Under the pieces are notes generated by a model, which saw only the letters and a program-made list of their open reading frames with translations, had not been told where the DNA came from and made no database searches. A stretch of DNA of 64,000 nucleotides, from positions 786,204-850,203 of the forward strand of contig CAJNDS010000680.1 in assembly GCA_905221605.1 (NCBI GenBank), written 5' to 3'. This DNA comes from Symbiodinium natans. Its lineage: Eukaryota; Sar; Dinophyceae; Suessiales; Symbiodiniaceae. Each line of letters begins with the position of its first letter. Positions within the stretch are counted from its first letter, which is position 1. Positions 23,941 to 36,945 of the stretch are shown piece after piece. The position numbers and the translations under genes were made by a program.

Positions 23941-24158
23941 CTCAGATCTCGGGCCTCAGCCGACGCAGTCGCCATCACCGAAACACTGATGTTTGCAAGT
24001 TTGCCGGCTCCATGAACACTGTCACAAAAATGAGAAAGATGGCTGCTGTCCTGGAACGCATGCAAAAGTGAGTTTTTCAAGAACCGCGCCCCCCCAAAAG
24101 AACGCAAATCATGCTGGTATCCATTCTCTTACAGGCATGCTTGCAACATCTGGGAACA

Positions 24159-25600
24159 CCCGTCATCACAACATAAGTCTTGCAGCAAGTATGCGCGTGC
24201 GCTCTAGGTGGATCTCCCGATGGGTGAAGAGGCGCACGTGTGTCGACAAGCAGTAGCTTCGCTGAACTTGCTGATTGCGATTAAGGTCGTGACCCTTGCT
24301 CTTACCACTGTAACTCTTGTCCGTAGTGCATATTGAAAGAAGATTACTGCCATCTTTTGTTGTACTGGATTGTTTGAATGTTCACGATCCACTCGCTTGG
24401 TCTCAGCTTCAAGGCTTCTTAGAACGAATAGCAAGCATTCCAGACCACGTTTCTGCAGGTGCAGAAGATCGTGGCCATGAGTTTCGGGCAGCGCGGCATC
24501 AAGGCATCCAGAATAGGAAAACTGACAAGATTGTCATTCTTGTTATGTTGGTTCTGCATCCTTTTTGCCCTACTGTGGCTATGTCAATCCTTGAAAAATT
24601 CCGGTTGGGCTATCCATTTCAGGGGAGCTGCAGTGACCGAAGGAAACATGGAGGTATCCAACCAGCCTCCATGATCCGCCTAGGAGGGCGCATCTCTTGC
24701 CCGAGACATCACAACATAAGTCTTGCAGCAAGTGTGCGCGTGCACACTAGGTGGATCTGCCGATGGGTGCAGAGGCGCACGCGAGTCGACAAGCAGTAGC
24801 TTCGCGGAACTGGCTGCTTGCGATTAAGGTCGTGACCCTTGCTCCTACCGCTGTAGCTCTTATCCGCAGTGCATATTGAAAGAAGAGTACTGCCATTGTT
24901 TGCCGTCGCTTTTGCGTGCGACGCTTTGGAGTGTCTCTGACTTAAGCAGTACCGGGCAGCGCCGGGTCCATCCTTCTGCAACTCTGCAACCGCTGCAAGC
25001 GGCCTTGCCGCTTTCCTGACCACAGGAGCTGCCCGCGCTGCCTATGCTGCTCGGGCACCTCGAGAAGCCCGACAGCAAGGCCGCCGCTTGTGTAAGTTGG
25101 GAGACCTGACATGGGAAGAGCGGGCATGTGCTCACCACACACTCGACAGAGACTTCCCAAGCTTTTTCGAGCTAGCAGATAAAATGAGTTTCAATCTTTT
25201 CTTGGGTGCGGTGGGGTCAGATAAAGAGAGAAGGTCCCCAAAGAACAGGGCATCTTGCTTCTCTGACCTGCCTCTCTCAACCCACATCAGGTGCCCTCAT
25301 GACATGAAGAATAGGTGAGCCACAACCCAAGTCTCCAGGTCAGGGCTGAGCCCAAAGCATCCCAAAGCCCAACACCCCCAAACCTGGATGCCGACGCACC
25401 CGATTGCGCCAGGCCGTGGCCCCGTGCAAAAAGGCAGGCTGTGTTACTTGGCGGACTGGACTGATCCTCCCCCTAGAATCCCAAACACACCCCAACCCCG
25501 TCCAGCTCTCCGACAGCCGCAAAGCTGGCCTCAAGGCGGCCTCGCCCAGCGAGGGCCACATGGAGGCCGCGGGGAGCGAAGGGCTCCAGTTCTAGGTCTT
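24159..25600 (+). pseudogene. U3 3' exon blocks of the arrayed gene
   Basis: The hydrophobic block is present twice: EEAHVCRQAVASLNLLIAIK (about 24,223) and AEAHASRQAVASRNWLLAIK (about 24,771). Between them is the AMSFGQRGIKASRIGK block (24,475-24,522). The LPMLLGHLEKPDSKAAA exon follows a CACAG acceptor at 25,026, and KAGLKAASPSEGHMEAAG lies at about 25,521-25,575. Product unknown. Confidence 0.4.
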
Positions 25601-27004
25601 CAGCCCTGATACCAAACCACATTGGGATCTCATGGCGTAATCATAGACAACAGAAATGAGATTCTAGTCCGATAAGCCAACAAGTCAAGCACACCTTAGA
25701 TCACCAACCAGCCCTGCAAGGATAAATCTACTAAAGGTGCAGATGGTTTAGGGTCTAGGGTGCTGCGAGGTTCGGGCTGTTGGGTTCTCAGCGGGTCCAG
25801 AAATCGCCCTCGCAGCGGTCATCCGTGAGAATATCACAGACCCTTCGACCCACAAGCCGATTCTAAAGGCTGCCAGTGCCTGCGGCAGCTCCATGAAGGT
25901 GCGCATCCTTTGCTTCCCACGGTTTGCACGGTTTGGGATAGTACGCACTATAATGCACTGCAAGTAGTATCCTCTAACACAGTGTCTGGCTTAGGGTTTA
26001 GGGTTAGCTTCGGACTCGAGTTCGTTGGTTTTGGATGGTACTCGAGGGTTTGGGGGGTTTTCTTGTGCGGCGTGGTTTGTTGGAGGGTACATGAATGAAC
26101 CCATCGCAACCTTGTTATGTTCGAGATTCGTTCCCGCATTCCCTTCGTAACAACGTGCGCTGGAATTTGGGAGTCGCCCTTTGCGGATGGATTGCTCATG
26201 TTTGCTACAACCTACGCATTCATGACCTTGTCTAGTCATCTTCCTATCAACTGGCAGCACGTAACAATCTGAGCAAAAGCATGAATCGTGGATGTCTCTA
26301 TTCAGCGGAGTTCACAGCACGCAGAAATATTGTTGGAATTCCCAGCCAGGAGCTGTGTTGTCATAGGGCCAAGGCCCCCAAATGAGGGTGGGAACACATG
26401 AACGAGGACCCCCGCATGGTGATGGTTGGATGTTGCTCTATTGGGTCATGTCGTTGTAAGTTGTGCTTTGGGCTATGTGTGGATATCTATGCTGTCCATT
26501 GGACACGCATGCAGAGTCGGGGCAAGGAGGCAACTGCTTAGCAAAAACAGTTTTCAATTTCATCCTAAACTGGCCCAAGACACGAAGCTCGCGTGTAGCT
26601 CAAGTCGTACAAGCAAGCAACAGCCCTAGAACTCGTGACCGTCTGTGAGAATTTGCTAGTTTAGCGGCTTGTCGCAGGAGGTGCAGGCGCAGCAGGAGGG
26701 TCTTGGGCCCAGGTGTACTGCGCAAGATCGTTGGGGTGAGCCAAGAACTTGTGAAAAGAAGGTTCTCCGGCGCAACGCGCGCACAAGTACCCTGTTGACG
26801 CACAGAGCTCCGAAAGCCATCGATGACTGAGGTCGATTCCATGTGCGTCCCAACATGGGATGTGCTTGGGTCCTGGTACTGCTACACTGGCAAAGCACTG
26901 CAAAGTACCACGTGCCGTAACTCAGAAACCGATCTATCGTGTCGCTAGTCCCCCTTTCACCCCCCCCCCCGCCCCCCGCCCTTCCTTCCCCCCTCCTTCC
27001 CCCC

Positions 27005-27005
<1 letters not shown>

Positions 27006-27048
<43 letters not shown>
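27006..27048. repeat. Run of 43 C, U4 copy of the variable tract
   Basis: The longest version of the poly-C site shared by all units, preceded by further C-rich DNA from 26,950. Confidence 0.9.
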
Positions 27049-27050
<2 letters not shown>

Positions 27051-27249
27051 AAAAAGGGATCCCGCCAGCACGGTCCGCTCTGCGAGCATGCGCACTTGCA
27101 TGCTGCAATGCGCAGCTCGCGAAGCTGCAAAAGGGGCGCGGCGGATGACAAGCTGACAATGTAATGTTGGGAAAAGACAACAACCGACATGTGCGATTTC
27201 CAGTTTCCCGCGTTCTCCATGTTCCTGCGTCCGTGTTCTCCCCATTTCC

Positions 27250-28720
27250 CCCGAATCCGCGGTTCCTGGCTCCCAAAACTCCTCAGCTCCAGTTTTTCGA
27301 AGGGCTGCGGGTCCCGGTCATTGATTTCCCGAATCACATTTTCCTGGTTCCCGTCTCGGTCCTTGTTTGTCGATTCCGCGGCGGATGTAAGGTCATGATG
27401 GAGCATGGCCCGAACGACGAGGAGCCGGTGATCAAGGTGCATCTTGGTGCCACATGTGTTGTCACAAGAAGTTACGTCTAAGCTGTTTGTCGCAGGCCGC
27501 CGGGCGCATGTGCGCGGTGGAGCCGACGTGGCCTGCTTAGCCAAGTAGCATACGCTAGCCGCTCTTTCAGTGCAAGCGATGGAGCAGCACAGGATGGACT
27601 TCTCGTCCATCAAGCTGTTGGGCGCTCCAACGGCACTTCGCCAGGCCCGGTGGTCAGGGACATGGCTCTGCGGTCGATAGCTTCGTGGCATTCTGTGGTG
27701 TTTTATTTCCTGAACGCAAGTGCAGAGGCAAAGCGCTGTCTCCAGCAGTTCGTCTCGAAGACATTCATTTGCGGCTCAGCGGAAGATGGCAGCAGGGGAC
27801 CGAGGGTAGCTCGTTTGTTTCATGCGCGGCTTGCTCGGCCAGGCACCTTTCAGATGACGACGCCAGAGGCAACAGCAGCGGCCGGTCCGCGCCCTGGGGA
27901 AGTTTTGGCGTTCCTGTCGGCTATTGACTTCGCTCGCTCTTAGGCCGGATGCTGGGCAAAGTGCCGTGGGTATGGGATGTCAAGCTCGACGGTTACAACC
28001 TGTCGGAGCCCCAGGGGGGCCGGTGGGTGGTCGTCTTGGTAGCCCGGGTATATTTGATTGGTCCCAGGCTGCGATGCTATGCGCACGAAGCCAGCCTGGA
28101 GCAGGCCTGCAAGACGAACTGCTTGGGCAGCTCATTGCTTGCGTGCAGAAGCAATGGCAGCAGTTGCGACACTTTGGACTGAAGTGGCTTGGTGGTATCA
28201 AGCCGAATTCACCAGCGGCCGCGGACGGCAGGTTCTCTCTACAATGACTTCATTTTCGAGTTACGGCGCAACTTGGCCTTCCAAATGCCAATGACTGCGA
28301 GTACTTCTTGCTAGTTCAAGATGTCTTCTACTCTTACAGCGAGATGAGTCAGCCCAACACATGCGCAGCGAAACTGAACGCTGCCCGTGGAAAGCATGTT
28401 TTTTTTGGAAGAGCCATGATGTGTCCCGAGCGGCCTGATGAGGAACTCCGTCGGCGAGACGCCCCGGGCAGTCATCGCGAATGGCGTGTCTCACCATAGA
28501 CGATGGTTGCCCTCAAGGGGTTGGCACCGCGGAGCTGGAAAAGTCCTCCCGAGTGTTTCTTGCCCTTGCCAAGCTACAACTTGCAAGTGGAGTCAAAGCA
28601 TATCAGCAATTTGTGCTTGCACATTGGGCAGGCTGTCTCAGAGTCTCATCTTGTCGCAGGTCGCAGCAAGCGGTCGAAGGAAAGCTGGGCAGCTGGAGCT
28701 GCACTTGGGGAACTGGAGAA
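27250..28720 (+). pseudogene. U4 5' exon blocks of the arrayed gene
   Basis: APKTPQLQFFEGLRVPVIDF (27,271-27,330), GCKVMMEHGPNDEEPVIKV near 27,385-27,440, a degraded QELEQH block reading QAMEQHRMDFSSIKLLGAP (from 27,573), EAKRCLQQFVSKTFICGSAE (27,728-27,787), TTPEATAAAGPRPGE (about 27,858-27,902), LGKVPWVWDVKLDGYNL (27,951-28,001), VQKQWQQLRHFGLKWLGGIK (28,144-28,203), DFIFELRRNLAFQMPM (28,246-28,293), FYSYSEMSQPNTCAAKLNA (about 28,327-28,383) and SKRSKESWAA (28,663). Most blocks are open. The GKRSHEDLEDI block is degraded as in U3. Confidence 0.55.
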
Positions 28721-29664
28721 GCTTGATCGAAAGATCAAGCGAAAGATTATCTCTTTCGGGGAGTAGGAGCGAGTCGAGTACTGTATTAAGGCATGTTCTT
28801 GAAGCGCTCTAGTAAGATGCTGTTGCGCCTTTGGTCCGTGTTGTTCGTCGTGCAGCCAAGGGTTTGCCGATTTCATGTATGCTTGCGTGATTCTTCAAGA
28901 GAAGACGCATTGTCAAGCGTCCTTGCAAGGATGACAACGTATGGAGGGTGCAAATGTTAGACCCATGTAGGGGTAGATTGTGCTGGGGCCATTGACATTC
29001 AGAATGCAACTCCAACCGTTGGGTTGGACCCTGGACTAGGCTTGCCGGCATTCTTGCAAAACATCTGGGAACACCTGTAGGTTCTTGTCGTCACAACATA
29101 AGTCGCAAAGCAGGAGGGTGCGTGGTGGAGCTTCCGGTGGATGCAGATGCTGCTTGGCAGGAGGACGAGGCCGAGGCATCCCGAAGCTGTCGTGATCAGT
29201 GCTCCGCCATGAATCCTCCAAAGCTCTTGGAACAGCAATTCCCGAGACGAACTTCCGAACTGGAGAAGCTTGATTGAAAGATTAAGTGAAACACTATTTT
29301 TCTGGATTAGGAGGGATTCGAGTACTCTGTAAGGCATTTTCTCGAGCACTCTAGTAAGACGCTGTTGCGCCTTTGGTCCGTGTTGTTTGTCGTGCAGCCA
29401 AGGGCTTGCCCGATTTCATGTGTGCTTGCGCGGTTCATCAAGAGAAGACGAATTGTCAAGCGTCCTTGCAAGGATGACAAAGGTGTACTGCAATGTCTAG
29501 CGTATTTAGGGAGTGTATTTAAGTCTCAACAGGCATTTTCGAGTGGCACATTCTGCTATGATTACTTCGGGATTCGGTTGCTACATGGTTCTCACCCAAG
29601 GAATCCAAAGGAGATTATAGGCGTTGGTTCGCAATACCAGGGCTTCTCAGATCCTAGGGCTTGC

Positions 29665-30520
29665 AGATGGCAGCCATGGTTTCTGCCATGGATGTGGTCT
29701 TCCACGTCGACTGCTCCTGCACAGAACCAGGCCTGGGGCCTGGAGCGTATTTTCATGGCGCAGCTGCCATACAGACCAAAGATTAGAGTTGGCAGATGCA
29801 ACTTTTGCCTTTCGAGTTCCAGGAAATATGCCGGGTAGCGGCCGTTCCAGATGGCTGAGCGCAGGATGCACAGGTAGAGATTCCAGCAAGAGTTCTGATG
29901 CCCTTGAAGGCGAGCAAGTCTTCGTCGTGGCGTCCTGCAAGGAACTGGGCGCCTGGAACCCTGCAGAGGCCCTCGGTATTTGGCTCCTCCTATTGCAAAC
30001 CCTAGTCCATTTCTTCAGTAAGCCGTGTTCAAAAGCAAGACTAGGGCCCAGGGTCCACTATGTTCTCCCAATCTTGTTCGATCTCCGTGTCTGCCAGGCG
30101 CTCCCTTGTTTCACCTCCAGCGCGACGTTTCCGCGGTGGACGTCGAATGCCGTCAAGCTGCCAATCGGCAGCAGGACCGCTCCCTTGTGCGTTTGTTTTA
30201 GGTTTTTTTTGGAGGGGGGGGACTTTTGATTTTTGGATTGGAATCTTGAGGCATCCAGTTGGAAAATCTCATGTGCAGACAGGGACATGACAACAAAAGC
30301 ATGCTCAAGGAGTGTCATTTGGGTGTGTAAGGAGCTTCCAGAATCCCTGTCGTCGTCAGGTAGATGAGCACTTGCCTTCCCGCCTTCACGCGAGGACTGA
30401 ATTCAAGATCGTGATCCGGGGCCACCGTGGCAACCGATGGGAGCACGGCGACAACCGACACCTGAAGGCCTGTCTGCGTGCGTTGATGCGCTTTCCAATG
30501 CAGATCACAAGAGCACCCCC
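29665..30520 (+). CDS. U4 CBM20 starch-binding domain, split exons
   Basis: Exon a reads MAAMVSAMDVVFHVDCSCTE from about 29,669. Exon b starts after GAAG at 29,910 and reads GEQVFVVASCKELGAWNPAE. Exon c starts after TCAG at 30,360 and reads VDEHLPSRLHARTEFKIVIR, then GHRGNRWEHGDNRHLKACL, to about 30,480. All are open. The linker exon is shortened to LKECHLG (about 30,305-30,330) before a GTGTAAGG donor. The spacing LPSRLHARTEFKIVIRG..G.RWEHGDNR is the strongest CBM20 match of the window, compared with the family pattern LP..t.feyKfVi...g.v.WE.g.NR. Confidence 0.65.
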
Positions 30521-30889
30521 TCAGATCTCGGGCCTCAGCCGACGCAGTCACCAGATGAACAGGGTCACAGGGTCACTAAAAGCAGAAAGATGGCTGCTGT
30601 CCTGCAACTGTGCAAAAGTAAGTTTTTCAAGAACCACCAGGAAGGACACCCCCAAAACACGCAAATCACGCGGGTATCCATTCCCTCGCCTTAATTCCTT
30701 CTAAGAAGGGCTTAACAGTATCACGTAGTATATAACCCTAAACCCTAAACTAATTCAGAATCCCAATCGACTGCGAAGATAGGAAGACAAAGCCTTTCCT
30801 AGTTTTGGCCACCGAAGGTTTGCAAGAATCTGGGAACACCTGTAGGTACTTGTCGTCATCACAACATAAGTCTCACAGCAAGTGTGCGC

Positions 30890-32355
30890 GTGCACACGAG
30901 GTGGAGCTTCCGGTGGGTGTAGAGGCGCACCCATGTCGGCAAACGGTAGCTTCGCTGAGCTGGCTGCTTGCGATTAATGTCGTGACCCTTGCTCTTACCG
31001 CTGCAACTCGTATCCGTAGTGCATCTGCCACCTTTGTTGAACTTGGATGGTGGTTGTTGTTTAAGTGTTGACGATCCGATCACTTGTTCTCCGCTTCTTA
31101 GAACGAACAGCGAACATTCCAGACCACATTCCAGACCACATTCCTGGAGGCGACGAAGATGGTCAGCCTCACTTACGGGCAGCAGGGCATGAAGGCATCC
31201 AGGGTAGGAAAACATAGGAAAGCTCGCAGGATTGTCAGTGTTGTTATGTAGATACTGTGTCAATCTTTGAATAATACGGTAGGGCAACCCATTTCAGGGA
31301 GCTGCATGGCTGAAGGGAACATGAGAGTATCCAACTAACCTCAAAAAGCGCGTAGGAGCGCGCACCTCTTGCCCGTGATCTGCGAGTGGTTATGCGAGGG
31401 CTCAGCCCAAACCTCCCCAAACCACTCTATAGGCTTTAGGGCAAGGGGGCACCCAAACAGAAGCAGTAGGTGGTGCCAGCCTGGGTCCACGCAGGATGCT
31501 GAAGATGCTGCTGCATCCGCCAGGGCCTCGGGTTCCGTGGCCTCGGGTTCCGTGGTCTCGGGCTCCGTACGACAAGTTGCGTGTGCAGGCCCCACATTCA
31601 GGACACGCCTAGGCCTAGGCTTGCGGCACCGGCCGGACCGCACCTGTCCCGCTCGCCAGTCGCGTACTACCGCACATGACACGCAGCAAAGCTGCCGCCA
31701 AAGCAAAACCCGGATCTTTTTCGAAGCAGAGCCCAACTTGTCTCCCATAGATCTCCGCCCGTCACCACAAGAATTGATGGCGCAAGCTCATGAAAACCCT
31801 CACGAATAGCTGAGGCACGCTGTGTTTGCTTGCCCAATCTACCTCCAATCAATGCCCGATGCACATTAGCTTGTAGAGTCATATGATGTCTTGCGGATGG
31901 ATTGAAGGAAGCAAGCAACAACTCACAGGACAAGCTTCAACAAACTTGAAGTCTCTGCGGCATTTTTGCAGTTGAAGTTGACTCAAGCAGTGCCGGGCAG
32001 CGCCGGGTCCATCCTTCTGACTTTCTGCACACCAGTGCAACCGGCCATTCCACCTTCCTGTACACAGGAAGTGCCCACGCTGCCGATGCTGCTCGGCGTG
32101 CGCCTCGAGAAACCTGGCCTCAAGGCCGCCCGCGTTGGCCGCTTTGCGTTTTGCAGATGCTAAGGGACGTGAGTTCGGCGTTTCTCCTCTTGCAGCAAGC
32201 CGGACCATCTAGCACAGCCCTTGGGTGATGTGACGTGACGTGTAAGTTGGGAGACCTGACATGGGGAGAGCGGACATGTGCTCAACACATACCCGACAGA
32301 AACTTCAAAAATGAGTTTCAATCTTTTCTTGGGTGCGCTGGGGTCAGAGAGAGAG

Positions 32356-32396
<41 letters not shown>

Positions 32397-32880
32397 CCAA
32401 AAAGTGCTCCTTGACCTGCCTCTGTCAACCCACATCAGGTGCCCTCATCACAGCAGTTGGGGCACACTCCAAAGATCCCCGATATGTCCGCTTGCTATAC
32501 TATATAGAGCTCCCGCGCTAATACATACACAGACCCCGACCGGCCGTAAACCCAGAGCCTTGAAAGACCCCAAAACGGCCCAAGCCCTGAAGAATAGGTA
32601 AGCCACAACCCCAGACTCCAGGCCAGGGCTGAGCCCAAAGCATCCCAAAGCCCAAACCCCCAAACTTGGATGCCGAAGCACCCGATTGCTCCAGGCCGTG
32701 CCGCCATCAAAGGCGGGGAGGGTGGCACAACAAAAGGGGGGTTGGCGGACTGGACTGATCCTCCCCTTACAATCCCAGAAACACCCCAACCTTGTTTAGC
32801 TCTCCGAATAAGCGCAAAGCTGGCCTCAAGGCGGCCTCGCCCAGCGAGGGCGACGTGGAGGCCGCGGGGAGGGCTCCTGT
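30890..32880 (+). pseudogene. U4 3' exon blocks of the arrayed gene
   Basis: HEVELPVGVEAHPCRQTVAS and then LSWLLAINVVTLALTAAT lie at 30,895-31,008; KMVSLTYGQQGMKASRVGK at 31,157-31,213; a block reading EDAAASARASGSVASGSV at about 31,505-31,560; EVPTLPMLLGVRLEKPGLKA (32,068-32,127) after a TACACAG acceptor; and KAGLKAASPSEGDVEAAG at 32,815-32,870. The LPMLLG exon here is the clearest of five. Confidence 0.45.
32346..32392. repeat. (GA)n microsatellite
   Basis: A 47-bp GA run specific to U4. The homologous place in U2 and U3 reads GAGAGAGAAG and AAAGAGAGAAGG, so this is a local expansion. Confidence 0.95.
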
Positions 32881-34369
32881 TCGAGGGAGTTTTGGGGTGT
32901 CGGGTGCAGAGTCGACGGCCCTGATAGGGATCTCATGGTTTTGGAAAGACCGTAGGCAAGCTCCCCAAACAGATATATCTCCCCAGTCTTGCATCGAAGG
33001 CGCTGAGCTAGTAGCCTTACACTATACTGGTTTAGGCTTTAGGGTTAGCTTCGGACTCGAGTTCGTTGGTTTGCATGGTACTCAAGGGTTTGGGGTTTTG
33101 CTGTGCAGTGCGGTGGAGTTTGTTGGAGGGTACATGAATGAATCCCTTAGCTATAGAGCGTGTCCTGCACAAAGGGTCGCTCCCGCATTCCCGAGGTAAC
33201 AAGGGGATGGTTTAAGCCCAGACTGCGCTGGAATTCCGGAGCGGCCCTTTACGAATCGATTGCGATGTCGTGCTTGCTACACTGTTTTTCTTGATGACCC
33301 TCTTCGGTCATCTTTTCATCACATTTCAGCACTCTACCTTAGCAGTCGATGTCTCTTTTCAGTTCGGCGGAGTTCACAGCACGGAGAAATATTGTAGGAG
33401 TCCGCAGCCTGGAGCTGTGCTCTCAAAGGCCCACGACCCCAAGCGAGGGTGGAAAAACATGACGAGAAACCCGCAGACAGGATGGTGATTGTTTGATGTT
33501 GCTCTACTAAGGTCATGTCGTTGGAAGTTGTGTATTTGGGCTACGTGTGGATGGCTTGTCGGCTGACCATCGGGCACACATGCAGAGTCGGGACAAGGAG
33601 GCAACTGCTTAGCAAAAGCAGGGGTTTTGAATTCGATCCTGAACTGGGCCAATTTTTTGAGCTCTTGTGTAGCTCAAGTCCTGCAAGCAACAGCCCTGGA
33701 ACTGGTGATGGTATGTGAGAACTTGTTAGTTTAACGCCTTGTCGCAGGAGGCGCCGGCACAGCAGGAGGGTCTTGGGCTCAGGTGCACTGCACAAGTTGC
33801 ACCTCAACTTTTGAGGGCCCAGGGGTAGGGGACTAGATGGTCATCATCGTCGGTTGGGCTTTGGGGTTGACCCAATGTTCTCCGGCGCAACGCGCGCGCA
33901 AGTACGGTGTTGACACGCAGAGCTCCGAAAACCATTGATGACTCAGGTCGGTTCCATGTCCTTCCCAACATGGGATCGGCCTCGGTCCTGGTTACTGCTA
34001 CGCTGCTACACTGGCAAAGCAGATCCTGCGCAGGAGATGAGCTGCAAGCAACATAGCAAAGTGCCAGAATGTGATGCCACATGGCGAGGTGCCGTGACTC
34101 AGAAACTAGCGAGTTCATTGCCGCCCTCCCCCTCGCCCCCCCCCCCCCCCCCCCGGGCCCCCACCCCCCTCCTCCTATGGGAAACCCGCCAGCGCGGCCC
34201 ACGGCATAAGTTCGTGCATGCCGCAATGCGCGGCTCCGGAAACTGCAGAGGGGTGCGGCGGATGACAATCTGACAATGTCATGCGGGAAAAACACAACAA
34301 CCGAAATGTGCGGTTTCCAGTTTCCCACGTTCTCCATGTTCCTGCGAGGGTGTTCTCCCCATTTCCCCC

Positions 34370-35620
34370 GAGTCCGTGGTTCATGGCTCCCAAAACTCCT
34401 CAGCTCCAGTTTTTCGAAGGGCTGCGGGTCCTGGTCATCGATTTCCCGAATCACATTTTCCTGGTTCCCGACTCCTTGTTGGCCGATTCCACGGCGGATG
34501 TAAGGTCATGATGGAGCATGGCCCGAACGGCGAGGAGCCGGCGATCAAGGTGCATCTTGGTGCCGCATGTGTTGTCACAAGAAGTTACATGGAAGCTTTG
34601 GTTGCAGGCCGCCGCGCGCATGTGCGCGGTGGAGCCAGCGTGGCTTGCTTAGCGGCTTATAGCATCCGCTAACCGCCATTTCAGTGCAAGAGTTGGAACA
34701 GCACAGGATGGACGAGAAGTCCATCAGGCTGTTGGGGGCCCCAACAGCCATTCGCCAGGCCCGGTGGTCAGGGTCATGGCTCTGCTGTCGATACCTTTGT
34801 GGCATTCTGTGGCGTTTATTTCCTGAACGCAAGTGCAGAGGCCAAGCGCGTCCTCCAGCTCTTCGTCTCGAAGACCTTCATCTGTGGCTCAGCGGAAGAT
34901 GGCAGCAGGGGAAACTGTGGGTAACTTGTTCGTTTCGTGATCGGTTTGCTCGGCCAGGCACGTTCCAGATGCCAACGCCAGAGGCAACAGCAGCGGCCGG
35001 TCCTCGCCCTGGGGAAGTCTTGGCGTTCCTGTCGGCTGCTGGGTTTGCTCGCTCTTAGGCCGGATGCTGGGCAAAGTGCCGTGGGTATGGGATGTGAAAC
35101 TTCACGGCTACAACCTGCCGGAGCCCCAGGAAACCGGTGGGTGGTCGTCTTGGTAGTCCCCGGATACTTTTCCCAGGATTCGACTCAACGCCCACGAGGC
35201 CTGCCTGGAGAAGGCCTGCAAGACGAACTTCTTGGCAAGCTCATGTCTTGCGTGCAGAAGCAATGGCAGCAGCTGCGACACTGTGGACTGAAATGGCTTG
35301 GTCGTATCAAGCCGAATTCACCAGCGACCGCGGACGGCAGGTTTGCGCTTCCATGTCCGCATTTTCCAGTTGCGGTGCAACTTGGCAATCCAAATGCCCA
35401 TGGCTACCATTACTTCTTGCTAGTACTACGTCCTCTTGTACTCTTACATTGAGAAGAGTCAGCCCAACACATTGCAGAGAAACTCTCCGCTGCTGCTGCC
35501 TGTGGAAACATGTTGTTCAGAAGAGAAATGATGTGTCCGGTGCGGCTGCTGAGGAACTCCGTCGCCGCAATGCGCCAGGAAGTGAACGGCAATGGCACGT
35601 TTCAAAGTAGACGATGATTG
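34370..35620 (+). pseudogene. U5 5' exon blocks of the arrayed gene
   Basis: APKTPQLQFFEGLRVLVIDF (34,386-34,445), KVMMEHGPNGEEPAIKVHLG (34,502-34,561), QELEQHRMDEKSIRLLGAPT (from 34,687), LFVSKTFICGSAEDG (34,860-34,905), TPEATAAAGPRPGE (about 34,975-35,016), LGKVPWVWDVKLHGYNL (35,066-35,117), CVQKQWQQLRHCGLKWLGR (35,249-35,305) and a shortened FYSYNEM-like block reading LYSYIEKSQPNTLQRNS near 35,434. The last exon is degraded, and no GKRSHEDLEDI block was found in this unit. Confidence 0.5.
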
Positions 35621-35859
35621 CCCTCAAGGGGTTGGCACCGCGGAGCTGAAAAATGCATTTGCCAAGCTAACTTGCACGTAGAGTCACTCACCGCAGCATT
35701 GCCGACCCCCTTCTTTGGCAAGCGCAGGCACGCAGTGTAAAGATGGTGGTGGAAGCAGCTTCGGGGCATCCCAACACGTGTCCCAGGCACAACCCCCACC
35801 CAAACGGAATGGGCCTTGAAAGAGGGATCTTAATTCAACATTTGCAGCTGATGTTTTGG

Positions 35860-36700
35860 GGTAGGGTGGAAGTGTGGATATATGGTTGCCTGCAAAACAA
35901 TGGAGAATCCCATGTTCAGCAGAGAGCCTAGAGCAGCAACACGAGCAGTCCCTCAGCAAGTCGCACCTTGGAGGCACTTCCGCTCTGTTCCCAAACCGTC
36001 TTCTAACCATTGAGCAGACGCTTCTTCCTCAGTGCGTCCAGCACCGGGCATTGTACAAAGACTGAAGCATCCTGCCTGCGAGGCGAGTCTTGGCTGAGTT
36101 TCAGGTCCACAATTGCACGAGAAAAGGCTGTGAGTGAGTGCCACATGTAAGTGGATGTCGCAAAGGTTGGTGAACAAACTAAGCCAACATGCTGAAAGAA
36201 ACTCAAGGACTCATCGCCAGCTTGCTCAAGCGTTATGAAAGTGGCCATGACCATGTCGCGGGGTGCAGAAGGCATTTCGACACAGGAGATAGCTAGAGCT
36301 CACAGCGGCACAGCGTTGTCTTGCACACGTGGCCGCGCATGCCATCCAGCGAGGACAGCTCTCGGAAAGCCCCTGGAAACCTAGTCAGTTCCTGCTACAG
36401 CGTGATGGCGCGGGAGTCCGAGAAGCGGATCGCTAAATTGATTTGTCAGACTGTCCGTCGCAGGACTGTGTGTCCCAGCTCAGTGATGATTGTGATGATC
36501 ATCCCGAGGGCACCGAGGCCTGATACACTGATACAGTAGCAGAGAAGGGTGGGGCGAGGTTTTCGGGCGTCTCGAACACGAGATATTGTAACAGCCCTTC
36601 ATGACCTCATGCCACTGGAAGGTGCTGAGGCAGTAGAATTTATGATCAACAGTTTGGGGCGGCTGGCAAACCTTACAAAGTAGCTAAGTCAACGAAGCAT
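35860..36700 (+). pseudogene. Segment k, U5 copy
   Basis: NMLKETQGLIASLLKRYESG (36,187-36,246) is open and agrees with U2 (NMLKETQGLIASLLKRCE). WPRMPSSEDSSRKAPGN and SEKRIAKLICQTVRRR follow (36,330-36,470). The GAEAAEDQQFG end is damaged here (about 36,610-36,655). Confidence 0.4.
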
Positions 36701-36807
36701 CGCATTCCAGGAAGGTCAACACACAGCTGCCATACATGCAGACAAGCATGAGTAGCCTTGACTGCAGGATGCATAGGTAGCGATTCCAGCAAGAGTTCTG
36801 CTGCCCT

Positions 36808-36945
36808 TGAAGGCGAGCAAGCCTTCGTCGTCGCCTCTTGCAAGGCGCTGGGAGCTTAGAACCCTGCAGAGGCCAAGGGCCTCTGCGAGGTTCCAAGCTC
36901 CGAGCTCCTTGCAACAGCCGACGATGAAGACATCCTCACAGCCTT
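36808..36945. repeat. Fold-back of CBM20 exon b in U5
   Basis: Two copies of CBM20 exon b lie head-to-head around a centre at about 36,876. The + arm is disrupted (an SSPLARRWELRTLQRP-type reading). The minus arm reads EDVFIVGCCKELGAWNLAEA, an essentially intact exon b on the opposite strand. This is the only minus-strand CBM20 exon in the array that is not part of a direct unit. Confidence 0.85.

Larger units (their letters stand above)
18822..25989 (+). repeat. Array unit U3 (short type)
   Basis: Third unit, 7.2 kb. It has the common block order without segment k. It is distinguished by a ~600 bp insertion between the QELEQH and FVSKTF blocks (about 20,290-20,900), a deletion of the QKQWQQLR block, and an internal ~195 bp duplication of the 3' hydrophobic block (24,159-24,354 and 24,706-24,900). 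Confidence 0.85.
25990..33029 (+). repeat. Array unit U4 (short type)
   Basis: Fourth unit, 7.0 kb. Common block order; no segment k. It has a 43-C tract, a duplicated l block (28,690-28,930 and 29,155-29,540) and a (GA)n run at 32,346-32,392. Confidence 0.85.
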